Positions 1-8,504 of a DNA stretch of 64,000 nt are shown here, piece after piece. The position numbers were made by a program, and so were the translations under genes. The notes beneath the pieces are model-generated. The model made no database searches, was not told where the DNA came from, and saw only the letters and a program-made list of their open reading frames with translations. The DNA comes from Paractinoplanes polyasparticus (GTDB taxonomy: Bacteria > Actinomycetota > Actinomycetes > Mycobacteriales > Micromonosporaceae): positions 55,052 through 119,051 of the forward strand of contig NZ_JAHWFK010000009.1 of assembly GCF_019710575.1 (NCBI RefSeq), given 5' to 3'. Numbering within the stretch: position 1 is the stretch's first letter; each line of letters starts with the position of its first letter.

Positions 1-2
1 CG

Positions 3-1433
3 CTCTACGCCGGCGTGCCGCAGTCCCAGGCGCTGGAGAACCTGACCGCCGCCGTCAGCGCGGGCGAAGTCGGGGCGAACGGCTGGATCACACTCTTCAG
101 CACGGCCACGGCGGACGCAGGCCGGGTCATCGCGTCCAGCATCGACGACGCGGCCGGCCGGTTGGACATCTCGTCGACCGACGCCGACGGCACCAGGTAG
201 GTCGAGGAGATCGTCACACAGGCGCGGACGCTGTCCGACGGCGGCACGTGGTCGAAGACCTACCAGCTGCCCGGGTCGGCGGGCGCGCCGGCCGGGCCGA
301 CCAGCACGACGGTCGCCTTCTACCCTCCGTACTCGTGGGCTGTAGCAGTCGGCGGCTACGACGCGGACACAGCGGGCGCGATCGAAACGGTTCGCGACGG
401 CCGGCGCGAGATGCTGGTCACGTTCGTCGTGGTCGGGCTGCTGCTGGCCCTGATCGGCGGCACGATCGCCGTCGTACTCGCCCGGCGGATCTCGCGTCGC
501 CTGGCCGGGCTGACCGGTGGCCTGTCGCGGCTCGCCAAGCGCGACCTCACCGTGGCCGTACCGGTCAGCGGCTCCGACGAGATCGCGGTGGCCGGCGCCG
601 AGCTGAACTCCGCGGTGGCCGAGTTGCGCGCCGTGATGGCCGACGTCACCGCTGCCTCGCACGACGTGGCCGGCACCGCCCAACGGGTCGCCTCGACCGG
701 CGGCGAGCTGGCCGGATCGGCCGAGACCGCCGCGTCGCAGGCCGGGACGGTCAACATCGCTGCCGAGGGCGTCTCGCAGGTGGTGCAGACGGTGGCGGCG
801 GGCGCCGAGGAGATGGGCGCCTCCATCTCCGAGATCTCGAGCAACGCGCAGGACGCGGCCCGGGCCGGCCGGGACGGCGTGGGGCTGGCCGCGGCGGCCG
901 CCGAGGTGATCGGCGAGCTGCGGATCTCGACCACCAAGATCGCCGACGTGGTGCGGCTGATCGCCGGCATCGCCGAGCAGACCAACCTGCTGGCCCTGAA
1001 CGCGACGATCGAGGCGGCCCGGGCCGGCGAGACCGGCAAGGGCTTCGCCGTGGTGGCCACCGAGGTCAAGGAGCTGGCTCAGGAGACGGCGCGGGCCACC
1101 GAGGACGTCACCGAACGGGTGGCCGCGATCGAAGGCGACACCAGCCGGGCGGTCACCGCGATCGAGGCCATCACGGCCCGGATCGCGCAGGTCAACGACT
1201 ACCAGACGGCGATCGCGGCGGCGGTCGAGGAGCAGGCCGCGACGACCGCCGAGATGGCCCGCAACATCAGCGAGGTCGCCTCGGGCAGCCAGGACATCGC
1301 CACCGGCATCGGCGCGGTCAGCGGGGCGGTCGAAGGCACCCGCCGCTCGGTGTCTGTCTCGCACCAGGCGGCGGACGAGCTGAGCACCACCGCCCGCAGG
1401 CTGACCGGGCTGGTCGACCGGTTCACGGTGTGA
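3..1433 (+). pseudogene. Methyl-accepting chemotaxis protein, 5'-truncated by window edge and interrupted by in-frame TAG
   Basis: One reading frame runs from base 3 to the stop at 1431-1433, broken only by an amber codon at 198-200. Before and after the stop the translation reads as a continuous Cache-type extracellular sensor. A transmembrane helix follows (about 411-480), then a HAMP linker and the MCP signalling tip, recognisable by [18 protein letters not shown] and [15 protein letters not shown]. MCPs transmit ligand binding to CheA/CheW. The codon context AGG-TAG-GTC-GAG-GAG suggests an original TAC (Tyr), as in the usual x-YVEEIV stretch of this domain. The first ATG after the stop is at 411, directly before the TM helix, so a product from there would lack the sensor. 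The 3' end overlaps the convergent ArsR gene by 11 bp. It could be a genuine pseudogene, a read-through gene or a sequencing error. Confidence 0.85.
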
Positions 1434-1749
1434 GCTTTCTCCGCTGCCCCCAGAACACCTGGTAGTGGCTCATCCAGCCGGCGGCGGGGCGCAGCGGCTC
1501 GGCCTCGAGCCGGCACGGCCGCCACTGAGCCTGCCGGCCGCGCGAGATCAGGCCGGCCCGCTCGAGCACCTTGAGGTGCTTGGAGACGGCCGGCAGGGTC
1601 ATGGCGAACGGCTCGGCGATCTCGCTGACCGTGGCCGGGCCCTCGGCCAGCCGGTCCAGGATGGCCCGCCGGGTCGGATCGGCCAGCGCCGCGAAGACGA
1701 CGCTCAGCTGGTCCGTGGCCGTCACCGTGATCCCGTCCAACCGCCCCAC
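1423..1749 (-). CDS. ArsR-family winged-helix transcriptional regulator
   Basis: This 108-residue protein is almost entirely a winged helix-turn-helix. It opens with the family-typical [17 protein letters not shown], and the recognition helix region is [18 protein letters not shown]. No CxC metal-binding motif is seen, so it belongs to the non-metal ArsR subgroup commonly paired with SRPBCC or DHFR-like genes. It lies 28 bp downstream of the DHFR-like gene on the same strand and is probably co-transcribed with it. The dyad at 2336-2367 in front of that operon is a plausible autoregulatory operator. The C-terminal [12 protein letters not shown] is typical of the group. Confidence 0.9.
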   Translation of the reverse strand: MGRLDGITVTATDQLSVVFAALADPTRRAILDRLAEGPATVSEIAEPFAMTLPAVSKHLKVLERAGLISRGRQAQWRPCRLEAEPLRPAAGWMSHYQVFWGQRRKLTP

Positions 1750-1777
1750 CGCCGGCCATGAAACGGACTGAAGGCTG

Positions 1778-2311
1778 TCATGCGGGGACGTAGGTGACCA
1801 CGTCGACGCCGGTCTTGGTCTGCCAGGTTCCGGTGAGCGACAGGGCGATCTTCGTGCCCTCGGCCCAGAGCTTGCGGCCCTCGCCCAGCACGACCGGGAA
1901 GACCATGATCCGGTACTCGTCGATCAGGTTGTGCCGGGTCAGGTAGTTGACCAGGTCGGCGCTGCCGTTGATCAGCAACGCGGCCGGACCGGCCTTGAGC
2001 TCGCGCACCGCGTCGGCCACCTCGCCCCGCAGGAAGGTCGCGTTCCACTCCGGCTCGGTGAGCGTCGTGGTGGCCACATGCTTGGGCATCGAGTTCATCC
2101 TGACGCCGAAGTCGCCGGTAGCGGCCTCCATCTGCGGCCAGGCCGCCTTGAAGCCCTCGTAGGTCTTGCGTCCCAGCAGCAGCGCGTCGGCCTCGCGGAG
2201 ATTCGCGTCCTGCCAGCCGCCGAGCTCGTCGTTGAAGTAGGGCCCGCTCCAGCCCGGCTCCTCGAAGACGCCGTCGAGGGTGACATATTCAACCGCAACG
2301 ATCTTTCCCAT
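1778..2311 (-). CDS. Dihydrofolate-reductase-like (RibD C-terminal fold) protein
   Basis: This is a 177-residue protein of the DHFR/RibD-C superfamily (YwjB/YyaP-like). It starts KIVAVEYVTLDGVFEEPG, contains the LLLGRKTYEGF segment that corresponds to the NADPH-binding region, and ends with FPVVLGEGRKLW, the family C-terminal signature. These proteins are predicted NAD(P)H-dependent reductases of unknown substrate and are not the housekeeping folA. It is first in a two-gene unit with the downstream ArsR regulator, a recurrent actinobacterial pairing. The ATG start follows directly from the operator-containing upstream region. Confidence 0.88.
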   Translation of the reverse strand: MGKIVAVEYVTLDGVFEEPGWSGPYFNDELGGWQDANLREADALLLGRKTYEGFKAAWPQMEAATGDFGVRMNSMPKHVATTTLTEPEWNATFLRGEVADAVRELKAGPAALLINGSADLVNYLTRHNLIDEYRIMVFPVVLGEGRKLWAEGTKIALSLTGTWQTKTGVDVVTYVPA

Positions 2312-2335
2312 GAAAATCCGCTCCCAGCTCGTTGT

Positions 2336-2367
2336 TTTACCGAATGGTTAATTAACTGACCGGTAAA
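2336..2367. promoter_or_regulatory. 32-bp dyad operator upstream of DHFR-like/ArsR operon
   Basis: TTTACCG (2336-2342) and CGGTAAA (2361-2367) flank the perfect palindrome GTTAATTAAC (2347-2356). All arms are centred on 2351.5. The AT-rich core is conspicuous against about 70% GC surroundings, and it lies 25-56 bp upstream of the minus-strand ATG at 2311. It is probably bound by the ArsR product of the same operon (inference). It may also affect the plus-strand MFS gene at 2511. Confidence 0.6.
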
Positions 2368-2510
2368 TTACGGTCACCGCGCGCACCTGTCAAGCCACGG
2401 AGGGTCTGGACCGGCACTCTCAGGTTTTCGTAAGCTCCCGGTGACAGACCTTCCCGAGAGGTCAGTGATCCTCTAATCTCCGAGGAAATTTCGCCTTTCG
2501 AGGAGGCCGG

Positions 2511-3752
2511 ATGGCCGTCGCTCATGGAGTTCCGGTCCTCGCCACCCCGGTCGAACCCGTTCGGCGGTCGTGGATAGGACTGCTCTTCGCGGCCAATCTC
2601 GGGCTCTGGATGGCGTACTTCACGCCCATCCAGATCCTGTTGCCGCTCCAGGTCGCCGAGATCACCCCGCAGCACAAAGAGCTCTGGCTCGGCATCGTGA
2701 CCGGCATCGGCGCCGTCGTCGCCATCGTCATCAACCCGCTGGCCGGCATGCTGTCCGACCGGACCCGGCTCAAGCTGTTCGGCCGCCCCTACGGCCGCCG
2801 TCACATCTGGACGCTCGCCGGCTGCACCCTCTCGGTGCTCTCGATCGCCGTGCTGGCCGAGGCGCCCAACCTGCTGGTCGTGACGCTGGCCTGGTGCTTC
2901 GTCACCGTCGGGATCAACACGATGCTCGCCTCGCTGACCGCGGCCGTGCCCGACCGGGTTCCCGTGGTGCAGCGCGGCCTGGTCTCGGGCTGGATCGGCA
3001 TGCCCCAGGCGCTCGGCCTGGTGATCGGGGCCATCCTGGTCACGGCCGTGTTCACCGACATCGGCACCGGCTACATCGCGCTCGGCCTGGGCCTGGTCGT
3101 CCTGACCACGCCGTTCGCGCTGCTCACCCAGGACGATCCGCTGCCGCCCGGGCACCCGGTCAAGCTCCGGTGGAAGATCGACCTGCGCGGCAAGCCCGAC
3201 TACCTGTGGGCCTGGGGCACCCGGTTCCTGGTGCAGCTGGGCAACGCGCTCGGCACGCTCTACCTGCTCTATTTCCTCACCGACGCGGTCAAGCTGGAAG
3301 ACCCGGACACCGGCCTGCTCTACATGATCCTGCTCTACACGGTCGGCATGATCGGCACGGCCATGCTCGGCGGCTGGCTCTCCGACCGCCTGGGCCGCCG
3401 CAAGATCTTCGTGGTCTGGTCGGGCGTGCTGATCACCATCGCGGCCACCCTGCTGGCGATCTGGCCGACCTGGACCATCTCGCTGGTGGCGGCGCTGCTG
3501 TTCGGCGCCGGCTACGGGGTCTATCTGGCCGTCGACACCGCGCTGATCACCCAGGTGCTGCCGTCCGAGGGCGACCGTGCCCGTGACCTCGGCGTGGTCA
3601 ACATCGCCAGCGCCGCCCCGCAGGCGCTGGGCCCGCTGCTGGCCGCCCCGATCGTGACCCACCTGGGCGGCTACCCGGCGCTGTTCGGGCTCACCGGCAT
3701 CGTCACGCTGGCCGGAGCCCTGGCGGTGATGAAAATCCGCTCAGTGGCCTAG
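2511..3752 (+). CDS. MFS transporter
   Basis: A 413-residue integral membrane protein with about 12 hydrophobic helices. The conserved MFS loop is visible twice: GMLSDRTRLKLFGRPYGRRH between helices 2 and 3, and GGWLSDRLGRRKIF at the equivalent place in the second half. The substrate cannot be read from the sequence; the N-terminal half resembles the sugar/cation symporter-like branch. A strong AGGAGG lies 5 bp upstream of the ATG, which fixes the start. It stands 13 bp before gltX and may be co-transcribed with it, but a functional link is not obvious. Confidence 0.9.
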   Translation: MAVAHGVPVLATPVEPVRRSWIGLLFAANLGLWMAYFTPIQILLPLQVAEITPQHKELWLGIVTGIGAVVAIVINPLAGMLSDRTRLKLFGRPYGRRHIWTLAGCTLSVLSIAVLAEAPNLLVVTLAWCFVTVGINTMLASLTAAVPDRVPVVQRGLVSGWIGMPQALGLVIGAILVTAVFTDIGTGYIALGLGLVVLTTPFALLTQDDPLPPGHPVKLRWKIDLRGKPDYLWAWGTRFLVQLGNALGTLYLLYFLTDAVKLEDPDTGLLYMILLYTVGMIGTAMLGGWLSDRLGRRKIFVVWSGVLITIAATLLAIWPTWTISLVAALLFGAGYGVYLAVDTALITQVLPSEGDRARDLGVVNIASAAPQALGPLLAAPIVTHLGGYPALFGLTGIVTLAGALAVMKIRSVA

Positions 3753-3765
3753 GTACCCTTAGCGG

Positions 3766-5178
3766 GTGACTGTTCGAGTACGCTTCGCCCCTTCCCCGAC
3801 TGGCATGTTCCACGTCGGTGGCGCCCGCACGGCGCTGCAGAACTGGATCTACGCCAAGCAGCACGACGGCGTCTTCGTCCTGCGCATCGAGGACACCGAC
3901 GCCGCCCGCAACCGTCCCGAGTGGACCGAGGGCATCATCTCGGCGCTCGACTGGATCGGTATCGAACGAGGGACGTACGAGGGCCCGTACTACCAGTCCT
4001 CCTACGCGCAGGACCACCTCGCCGCCGTCACCCGCCTCTACGGTGAGGGCAAGGCGTACTACTGCGACTGCAAGCGCGAGGACGTCATCGCCCGCACCGG
4101 CAACCAGCACACCGGCTACGACGGCTTCTGCCGCGACCGGGCCCTCGGGCCGGGCGAGGGTCGCGCGCTGCGCTTCCGCACGCCCGACGAGGGCGAGACG
4201 GTGGTGGAGGACCTCGTGCGCGGCAAGCCGACGTTCGAGAACAAGCTGATCGAGGACTTCGTCATCGCCCGCAGCGACGGCTCCCCGCTGTTCCTGCTGG
4301 CCAACGTCGTCGACGACATGACCATGGGCATCACCCTGGTCCTGCGGGCCGAGGAACACCTGCCCAACACCCCCAAGCAGCAGCTGCTGTGGGAGGCGCT
4401 GGGTCACACCCCGCCGACCTGGGCCCACGTGCCGGTCATCGTCAACGAGAAGCGGCAGAAGCTGTCCAAGCGCCGCGACAAGGTGGCTCTGGAGAGCTAC
4501 CGCGACGAGGGCTACCTGGCCGCCGCCATGAAGAACTACCTGATGCTGCTCGGCTGGGCCCCCAGCGGCGACCGCGAGATCGTGCCGTGGGAGGTCATCG
4601 AGGACGAGTTCCGCCTCGAGGAGGTCAACCACGCGTCGGCGTTCTTCGACATCAAGAAGCTGCGCGCGTTCAACGGCGACTACATCCGCGCGCTCTCGGT
4701 CGAAGAGTTCATCCAGCTCTGCACGCCGTGGCTGAGCGGCACCGACACCATCGCGGCCCCGCCGTGGCAGCCGTCGGACTTCGACGCCGACGTGTTCACC
4801 GCGGTGGCGCCGCTGGCGCAGACCCGCATCGCCGTCCTGTCCGAGATCGTGGAGTACGTCGACTTCCTCTTCCTCGACGACCTCACGTACGACGAGGCGT
4901 CCTGGGCCAAGGCCATGAAAGAGGGCGCCGGCGAGATCCTGGACGCCACGTTGACCGCCTACGAGGCCCTCGAGGAGTGGGCGGCCGAGCCGCTCAAGGG
5001 CGCGCTCGAGGCGGTCGGCCTGGCCCGTGAGCTCAAGCTCGGCAAGACCCAGGCGCCCGTACGCGTCGCGGTCACCGGCCGCTCGGTCGGGCTGCCGCTG
5101 TTCGAGTCGATCGAGGTGCTCGGCCGGGAGCGCACGCTCGCCCGCCTCCGGGCGGCGCGGGCGCGTCTTACCGCCTGA
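3766..5178 (+). CDS. gltX: Glutamyl-tRNA synthetase
   Basis: This 470-residue class I aminoacyl-tRNA synthetase charges tRNA-Glu, and tRNA-Gln in bacteria using the amidotransferase route. The HIGH-type motif HVGG is at residues 16-19 after FAPSPTG, and the KMSKS-type motif KLSKR is at about 232-236. A Cys-x-Cys plus Tyr/Cys set (C100, C102, Y118, C122) matches the zinc site of E. coli-type GluRS. Length is normal for the family. The start is GTG. It follows the MFS gene by 13 bp. No tRNA gene is visible next to it. Confidence 0.95.
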   Translation: MTVRVRFAPSPTGMFHVGGARTALQNWIYAKQHDGVFVLRIEDTDAARNRPEWTEGIISALDWIGIERGTYEGPYYQSSYAQDHLAAVTRLYGEGKAYYCDCKREDVIARTGNQHTGYDGFCRDRALGPGEGRALRFRTPDEGETVVEDLVRGKPTFENKLIEDFVIARSDGSPLFLLANVVDDMTMGITLVLRAEEHLPNTPKQQLLWEALGHTPPTWAHVPVIVNEKRQKLSKRRDKVALESYRDEGYLAAAMKNYLMLLGWAPSGDREIVPWEVIEDEFRLEEVNHASAFFDIKKLRAFNGDYIRALSVEEFIQLCTPWLSGTDTIAAPPWQPSDFDADVFTAVAPLAQTRIAVLSEIVEYVDFLFLDDLTYDEASWAKAMKEGAGEILDATLTAYEALEEWAAEPLKGALEAVGLARELKLGKTQAPVRVAVTGRSVGLPLFESIEVLGRERTLARLRAARARLTA

Positions 5179-5500
5179 AAAGCGCCCTTTATCGCATAGG
5201 GGGCCCGGTCGGCCATTCGCCCGCCGCCGTAACGGTGGTGAAATCCGCTGAGCGGGTGACCGGCCCCCCGACGCGTTGCGCGGGGTGGGTACTATTCTGC
5301 CCGCTGATCAACGGCCGTCATCGTGTCGAACGTCATCCCCCAGATGGCACCAATTCGTCCGGCCCGAGATGCGCCCGGGCTTCCGCTCGGGAAGGCTGAA
5401 GGCCTCGGTCGTTCCACGGCATCCGCCGTGGCAGCGATGAACGGTGCGCGAAGCCATGTCCACCACGGGGCGGGGAGGCCGGACGATGGTTCGAGGGGCT
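5179..5500 (+). other. Intergenic region with possible structured leader
   Basis: No convincing gene is seen here. Two stem-loops lie in front of the next gene: CCCGAG/CTCGGG (5363-5368 with 5386-5391), and CCACGGC-ATCC-GCCGTGG (5414-5431, a perfect 7-bp stem with a 4-base loop). They could form a structured 5' leader. I do not recognise a known riboswitch class, and no clear T-tract terminator follows gltX. Confidence 0.35.
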
Positions 5501-6154
5501 ATGAAACGGTTCGTGTCCGCGGCCGGAGTCGTCGCGATGACCGCGGCGCTCGCGATCGGGCTGGCGCCCGGCGCCGCCCTCGCCGCCGAGGCCGCACCGA
5601 AGCCCGCGGCCAAGCCCACCAACATCCAGATCGCCGGCAAGGACATCGATGAGACGATCGTCATCACGGTGCTCTCGAGCAAGCGGCTCTTCGGCAGCCT
5701 GCTGAGCGAGGTCAACTGGATGGCCTCGGCCCGGCCGCAGACGACCCCGCTCAAGGCCGACAAGCTCGGGCCCAAATACACCGTCACGGTGCTGGCCAAC
5801 AAGACCGCCCTGCAGAAGTACGAACTGTTCCCGATGGCCGCGGGCGGCCCACGGGCCCACCGCCCGGCGAGTCAGCCCGGCAACAAGAAGGTCACCGACG
5901 GCTGGTTCTACGGCCGGCTGACGATGTCCGAGACGCTGCGGGTCAGCGGCGTGCCGCTCAAGGCCAAGCCCGACGTGGTCGGCGGCATCGGCGGCGGCGT
6001 CGGTGAGGACCTCGACGCGGCCGCTCAGGAATCGGCCGACGCCGCGCAGGTGCTCGGCGAGATGCGCCGGCTCTACCTGCTCAACGGCGGGGTCCTGATG
6101 ATCATTCTGGTCGGCCTGGCCGGCATCGCGTTCCTGATCCGCCGCCGGGTCTAG
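5501..6154 (+). CDS. Secreted, C-terminally membrane-anchored protein of unknown function
   Basis: The product (217 residues from the chosen ATG) has a classical signal peptide: MKRF, then a hydrophobic stretch ending GAALA before AEAAPKPAAKP. The soluble domain of roughly 160 residues contains no catalytic motif I recognise. A single C-terminal membrane helix (LLNGGVLMIILVGLAGIAFL) is followed by the stop-transfer sequence RRRV. This implies a surface-exposed domain held to the membrane, reminiscent of sortase-type anchors but without LPxTG. In-frame starts also exist at 5444, 5456 and 5486; 5501 is preferred because it gives a proper signal peptide and follows GAGGGG. The 3' end overlaps the convergent membrane-protein gene by 4 bp. 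Confidence 0.75.
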   Translation: MKRFVSAAGVVAMTAALAIGLAPGAALAAEAAPKPAAKPTNIQIAGKDIDETIVITVLSSKRLFGSLLSEVNWMASARPQTTPLKADKLGPKYTVTVLANKTALQKYELFPMAAGGPRAHRPASQPGNKKVTDGWFYGRLTMSETLRVSGVPLKAKPDVVGGIGGGVGEDLDAAAQESADAAQVLGEMRRLYLLNGGVLMIILVGLAGIAFLIRRRV

Positions 6155-6924
6155 CGCACCGACGTCGCGAACGCCGGGCAGCCGTCGTCGCAGTTCTCGT
6201 CGGCCTCGAAGGCGTCGAGCACCCGCTCGTCGGTGGCCACCTGTTCCACCTGGGCACCGGTCAGCGCCGGCTTCCCGCGCTGCGCGCCGGCGTCCCGCTC
6301 CCCCACCGCCATCACGGCCAGCGCGCGGTTGCCGCCGATCCGCCGGGCGACGGTCTGCCGCACCTGACGGTCGGCGTCGCTCACGTCGTCGTAGCGGACG
6401 AACTCCAGGCCGCCCGCGTGGTCCGGGCGGGCACAGGCGTCCGGCTCGGCCGCCACCGGAAAACACCATTTCCGGCGTACGTCGAAAACCGCGACCTGAA
6501 CCGTGCCGCGCCCCCGCCCCTGCTCGTCGGCGATGCCGTACGCGCGCCAGCCGTCGCCCCGCCGCTGTGACGCCGGCACGACCTCCAGCCCGCGGCCCAT
6601 GACCAGAGGCTCCACCACCTCGAGCACCCCGTCGGCGGTCGGCGGCGTGGGTGCCGGCGCCCCGCTGGGCGCCACCGGCGTGACCGCCACGACGCTCGTG
6701 GGGCCGGTCGAGACGGTGGCCGGCGGCGACTCGAGCAGGGTGGCGGTCAGCAGATAACCGAGCGCGACGATCAGCCCCGCCGTCCCGGCTCCGGCCAGCA
6801 GCACGGCCTGAGTGCGGCGCCGGCGCAGCCGAGCGGCCCGGCGGAAGACTGCGTCGACCTCGTCGCCGACCTCCGGCTCCCCCTCGAGCACGTGCTCGAG
6901 CAGCTGGTTCAGCGGCCCGCTCAT
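6151..6924 (-). CDS. Putative anti-sigma/sigma-partner membrane protein
   Basis: The 257-residue product begins MSGPLNQLLEHVLEGEPEVG and has a basic RRARLRRRRTQ segment directly before one transmembrane helix (about residues 38-60). A Pro/Thr-rich spacer and an extracytoplasmic domain of about 150 residues follow. The outer domain contains four cysteines, including a DENCDDGC cluster near the C-terminus. Its start overlaps the stop of the SigE-type sigma gene by 4 bp (ATGA), so the two are translationally coupled. That arrangement and topology suggest a membrane regulator of the sigma factor, although no zinc-binding anti-sigma motif (HxxxCxxC) is seen. Confidence 0.7.
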   Translation of the reverse strand: MSGPLNQLLEHVLEGEPEVGDEVDAVFRRAARLRRRRTQAVLLAGAGTAGLIVALGYLLTATLLESPPATVSTGPTSVVAVTPVAPSGAPAPTPPTADGVLEVVEPLVMGRGLEVVPASQRRGDGWRAYGIADEQGRGRGTVQVAVFDVRRKWCFPVAAEPDACARPDHAGGLEFVRYDDVSDADRQVRQTVARRIGGNRALAVMAVGERDAGAQRGKPALTGAQVEQVATDERVLDAFEADENCDDGCPAFATSVR

Positions 6925-7400
6925 CCGGCCATCGCTGCCTCGGACTCGCCGAGCAGCTTCTCCAGGGCGGCCAGCCCGGCCCGCTCGTAGGCGACCACCT
7001 GGTCCTCGTCGAGGTCGAGCATGGCTCCGGTGGCGTCGGCGTCGAAGCCGTCCCAGTGGCGCAGAACCAGCACGGCCCGGCAGCGCGGGGTGAGCTTGTG
7101 CAGGGCGTCCAGCAGCAGGATCGACTCGGCCTCGATCCCGGCCGCGCCGGGCGACGCGACGAAGACGTGCTCGCGGCGGCGGTTGCGGCGGCGGCAGGCC
7201 TCCATCAGGTCGGCGTACGCGTAGATGTCCGGATCGGCGACCACGCCCCGCCGGCTGTCCGCCACCAGGCGGGCCAGGGTCGCGCGGGTCAGCTCGGTGG
7301 CCATCCGCCAGTCGCCGCACATGAGAAAGGCCGAGCGGCGCAGCTGGGGCAGGCGGCTGGTCACGAACTCGCGCAGGGACGTGTCGTTGTCGCCGGACAT
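6921..7400 (-). CDS. SigE-family ECF RNA polymerase sigma factor
   Basis: A 159-residue sigma-70 family protein. Region 2 is at the N-terminus (residues about 8-75, with LRRSAFLMCGDWRMATELT). Region 4 includes LTPRCRAVLVLRHWDGFDAD and a helix-turn-helix around LDLDEDQVVAYERAGLAAL. Length and motifs fit the short SigE-type ECF group of actinobacteria. It is coupled by ATGA overlap to a downstream single-pass membrane protein that may control its activity. Confidence 0.9.
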   Translation of the reverse strand: MSGDNDTSLREFVTSRLPQLRRSAFLMCGDWRMATELTRATLARLVADSRRGVVADPDIYAYADLMEACRRRNRRREHVFVASPGAAGIEAESILLLDALHKLTPRCRAVLVLRHWDGFDADATGAMLDLDEDQVVAYERAGLAALEKLLGESEAAMAG

Positions 7401-7446
7401 AGGCCCTTTATAGGTGCCGGACGGGCCGCTTCGGTGCCGAACCGGA

Positions 7447-7986
7447 TTACGCCACCCGGACGGCGGCCTCGACCAGGCGCACGAGATCTTCGAGGTCGGC
7501 CTCGAAATCGCCGGGGCCCGCCGCGGGCGGCAGACCGCCGGTGACCTCGCCGGTCGCGTACCCCAGCAGGAACGCCAGAATCATGCGGGCCAGGCGCGGC
7601 ACGTGCCCGCCGGGGACGCCGGCGTCGTGCAGGACCCCGCGCAGCGCGGCGCTGAGCCACGAGGCCGAGGCGCCGGCCGGGCGGTTCAGCAACAGCGGGA
7701 AAGCACCCGGGTGACGGCCGGCGAGGGCACGCACGGCCCGCCCCAGCGCCCGCAGGCGATGCCGCCAGTCCGGTTCGCCGTTGTCGCCGACCTCGTCGCC
7801 GAGTTCGAGGTTGAGCAGGTCGACCAGGCCGTCGAGGAGGGCGTCCTTGCCGCCGACGTACGGGTAGAGCGCCATCGAGGTGAGCCCGACCCGCTCGGCC
7901 ACCGCCCGCATCGACATGGCGGCCAGCCCCCGCTCGTCGACGAGCGCCAGCGCCTGGTCGAGGATCAGCCGTCTCTTGTCGTCCAC
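7447..7986 (-). CDS. TetR-family transcriptional regulator
   Basis: The N-terminal TetR helix-turn-helix is clear: KRRLILDQALALVDERGLAA, then MRAVAERVGLTSMALYPYVG. The C-terminal helical domain resembles the TetR_C_1 ligand-binding class (RMILAFLLGYATGEVTGG). The ORF is open much further upstream, but that extension is Pro/Arg-rich and shadow-like, so the GTG at 7986 (VDDKRRL) is preferred, giving 179 residues. It lies 46 bp upstream of the sigma-factor gene on the same strand. The target is unknown. Confidence 0.8.
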   Translation of the reverse strand: MDDKRRLILDQALALVDERGLAAMSMRAVAERVGLTSMALYPYVGGKDALLDGLVDLLNLELGDEVGDNGEPDWRHRLRALGRAVRALAGRHPGAFPLLLNRPAGASASWLSAALRGVLHDAGVPGGHVPRLARMILAFLLGYATGEVTGGLPPAAGPGDFEADLEDLVRLVEAAVRVA

Positions 7987-8074
7987 CGGTTCACCGTTCC
8001 GGCTTCGCGGCCCGGGCGCCGGGACGCGCCCGGGAGCGGGCGGACGGCTCACCCGACCGGGGTACCGGGGTTGC

Positions 8075-8299
8075 TCAGCACCAGCGCCCCGGCGGCCTTC
8101 CGCGCCCGGCGGCGCGGCGGCGCGGGCGGACAGCGCCGTGCAGGTGGCCACCGGCCCAGCCGTGCAGTTCGGTGCGGCAGCCGACCCGGCTCGGTCCCGG
8201 GTCGTCCTGGACCACCGGTTCTTCTGCTGCCGGCACGGCGATCGCCGGAACCGGCACCGTCTCGGCTGCCCGCTCGGGATCCATCTCCCGCTCCGTCAT
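8075..8299 (-). CDS. Hypothetical small protein
   Basis: A 74-codon ORF starts with ATG at 8299 behind an excellent Shine-Dalgarno (GGGGAGG, 4 bases before the start). The N-terminal half is acidic and Val/Pro/Ala-rich (MTEREMDPERAAETVPVPA); the C-terminal half becomes basic. No domain is recognised. The main support is the ribosome binding site. Its 3' end ends 88 bp before the proposed TetR start, on the same strand. It could be spurious. Confidence 0.4.
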   Translation of the reverse strand: MTEREMDPERAAETVPVPAIAVPAAEEPVVQDDPGPSRVGCRTELHGWAGGHLHGAVRPRRRAAGRGRPPGRWC

Positions 8300-8504
8300 C
8301 TCGCCTCCCCTCACACTGTCGCGGTCTTTCATCGGCAGTCCACGGCCCGCCCTTACCCCGGACGGGCGCCGGTCTGCCGACGCTAGGACGACACCCTGCC
8401 AGGTCACCGACCGGAATCGCGGCAGGGGCGCACCGCTACTCCGGACTAAAACGGCGAATCGGTACGAAACTCACCCCTCCCGCGCTCGTGGCAGGCTAAG
8501 GGGC

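Noticed and set aside
411..1433. An intact short chemoreceptor starting at ATG 411
   Set aside because: The frame upstream to base 3 encodes the expected sensor domain, so 411 is only the first ATG after the amber codon. It lies directly before the TM helix with no good ribosome binding site.
2352..3662. Long minus-strand open frame opposite the MFS gene
   Set aside because: It is a GC-rich shadow of the MFS reading frame, rich in Gln/Gly/Arg/Asp/His without any domain, whereas the plus strand encodes clear MFS motifs.
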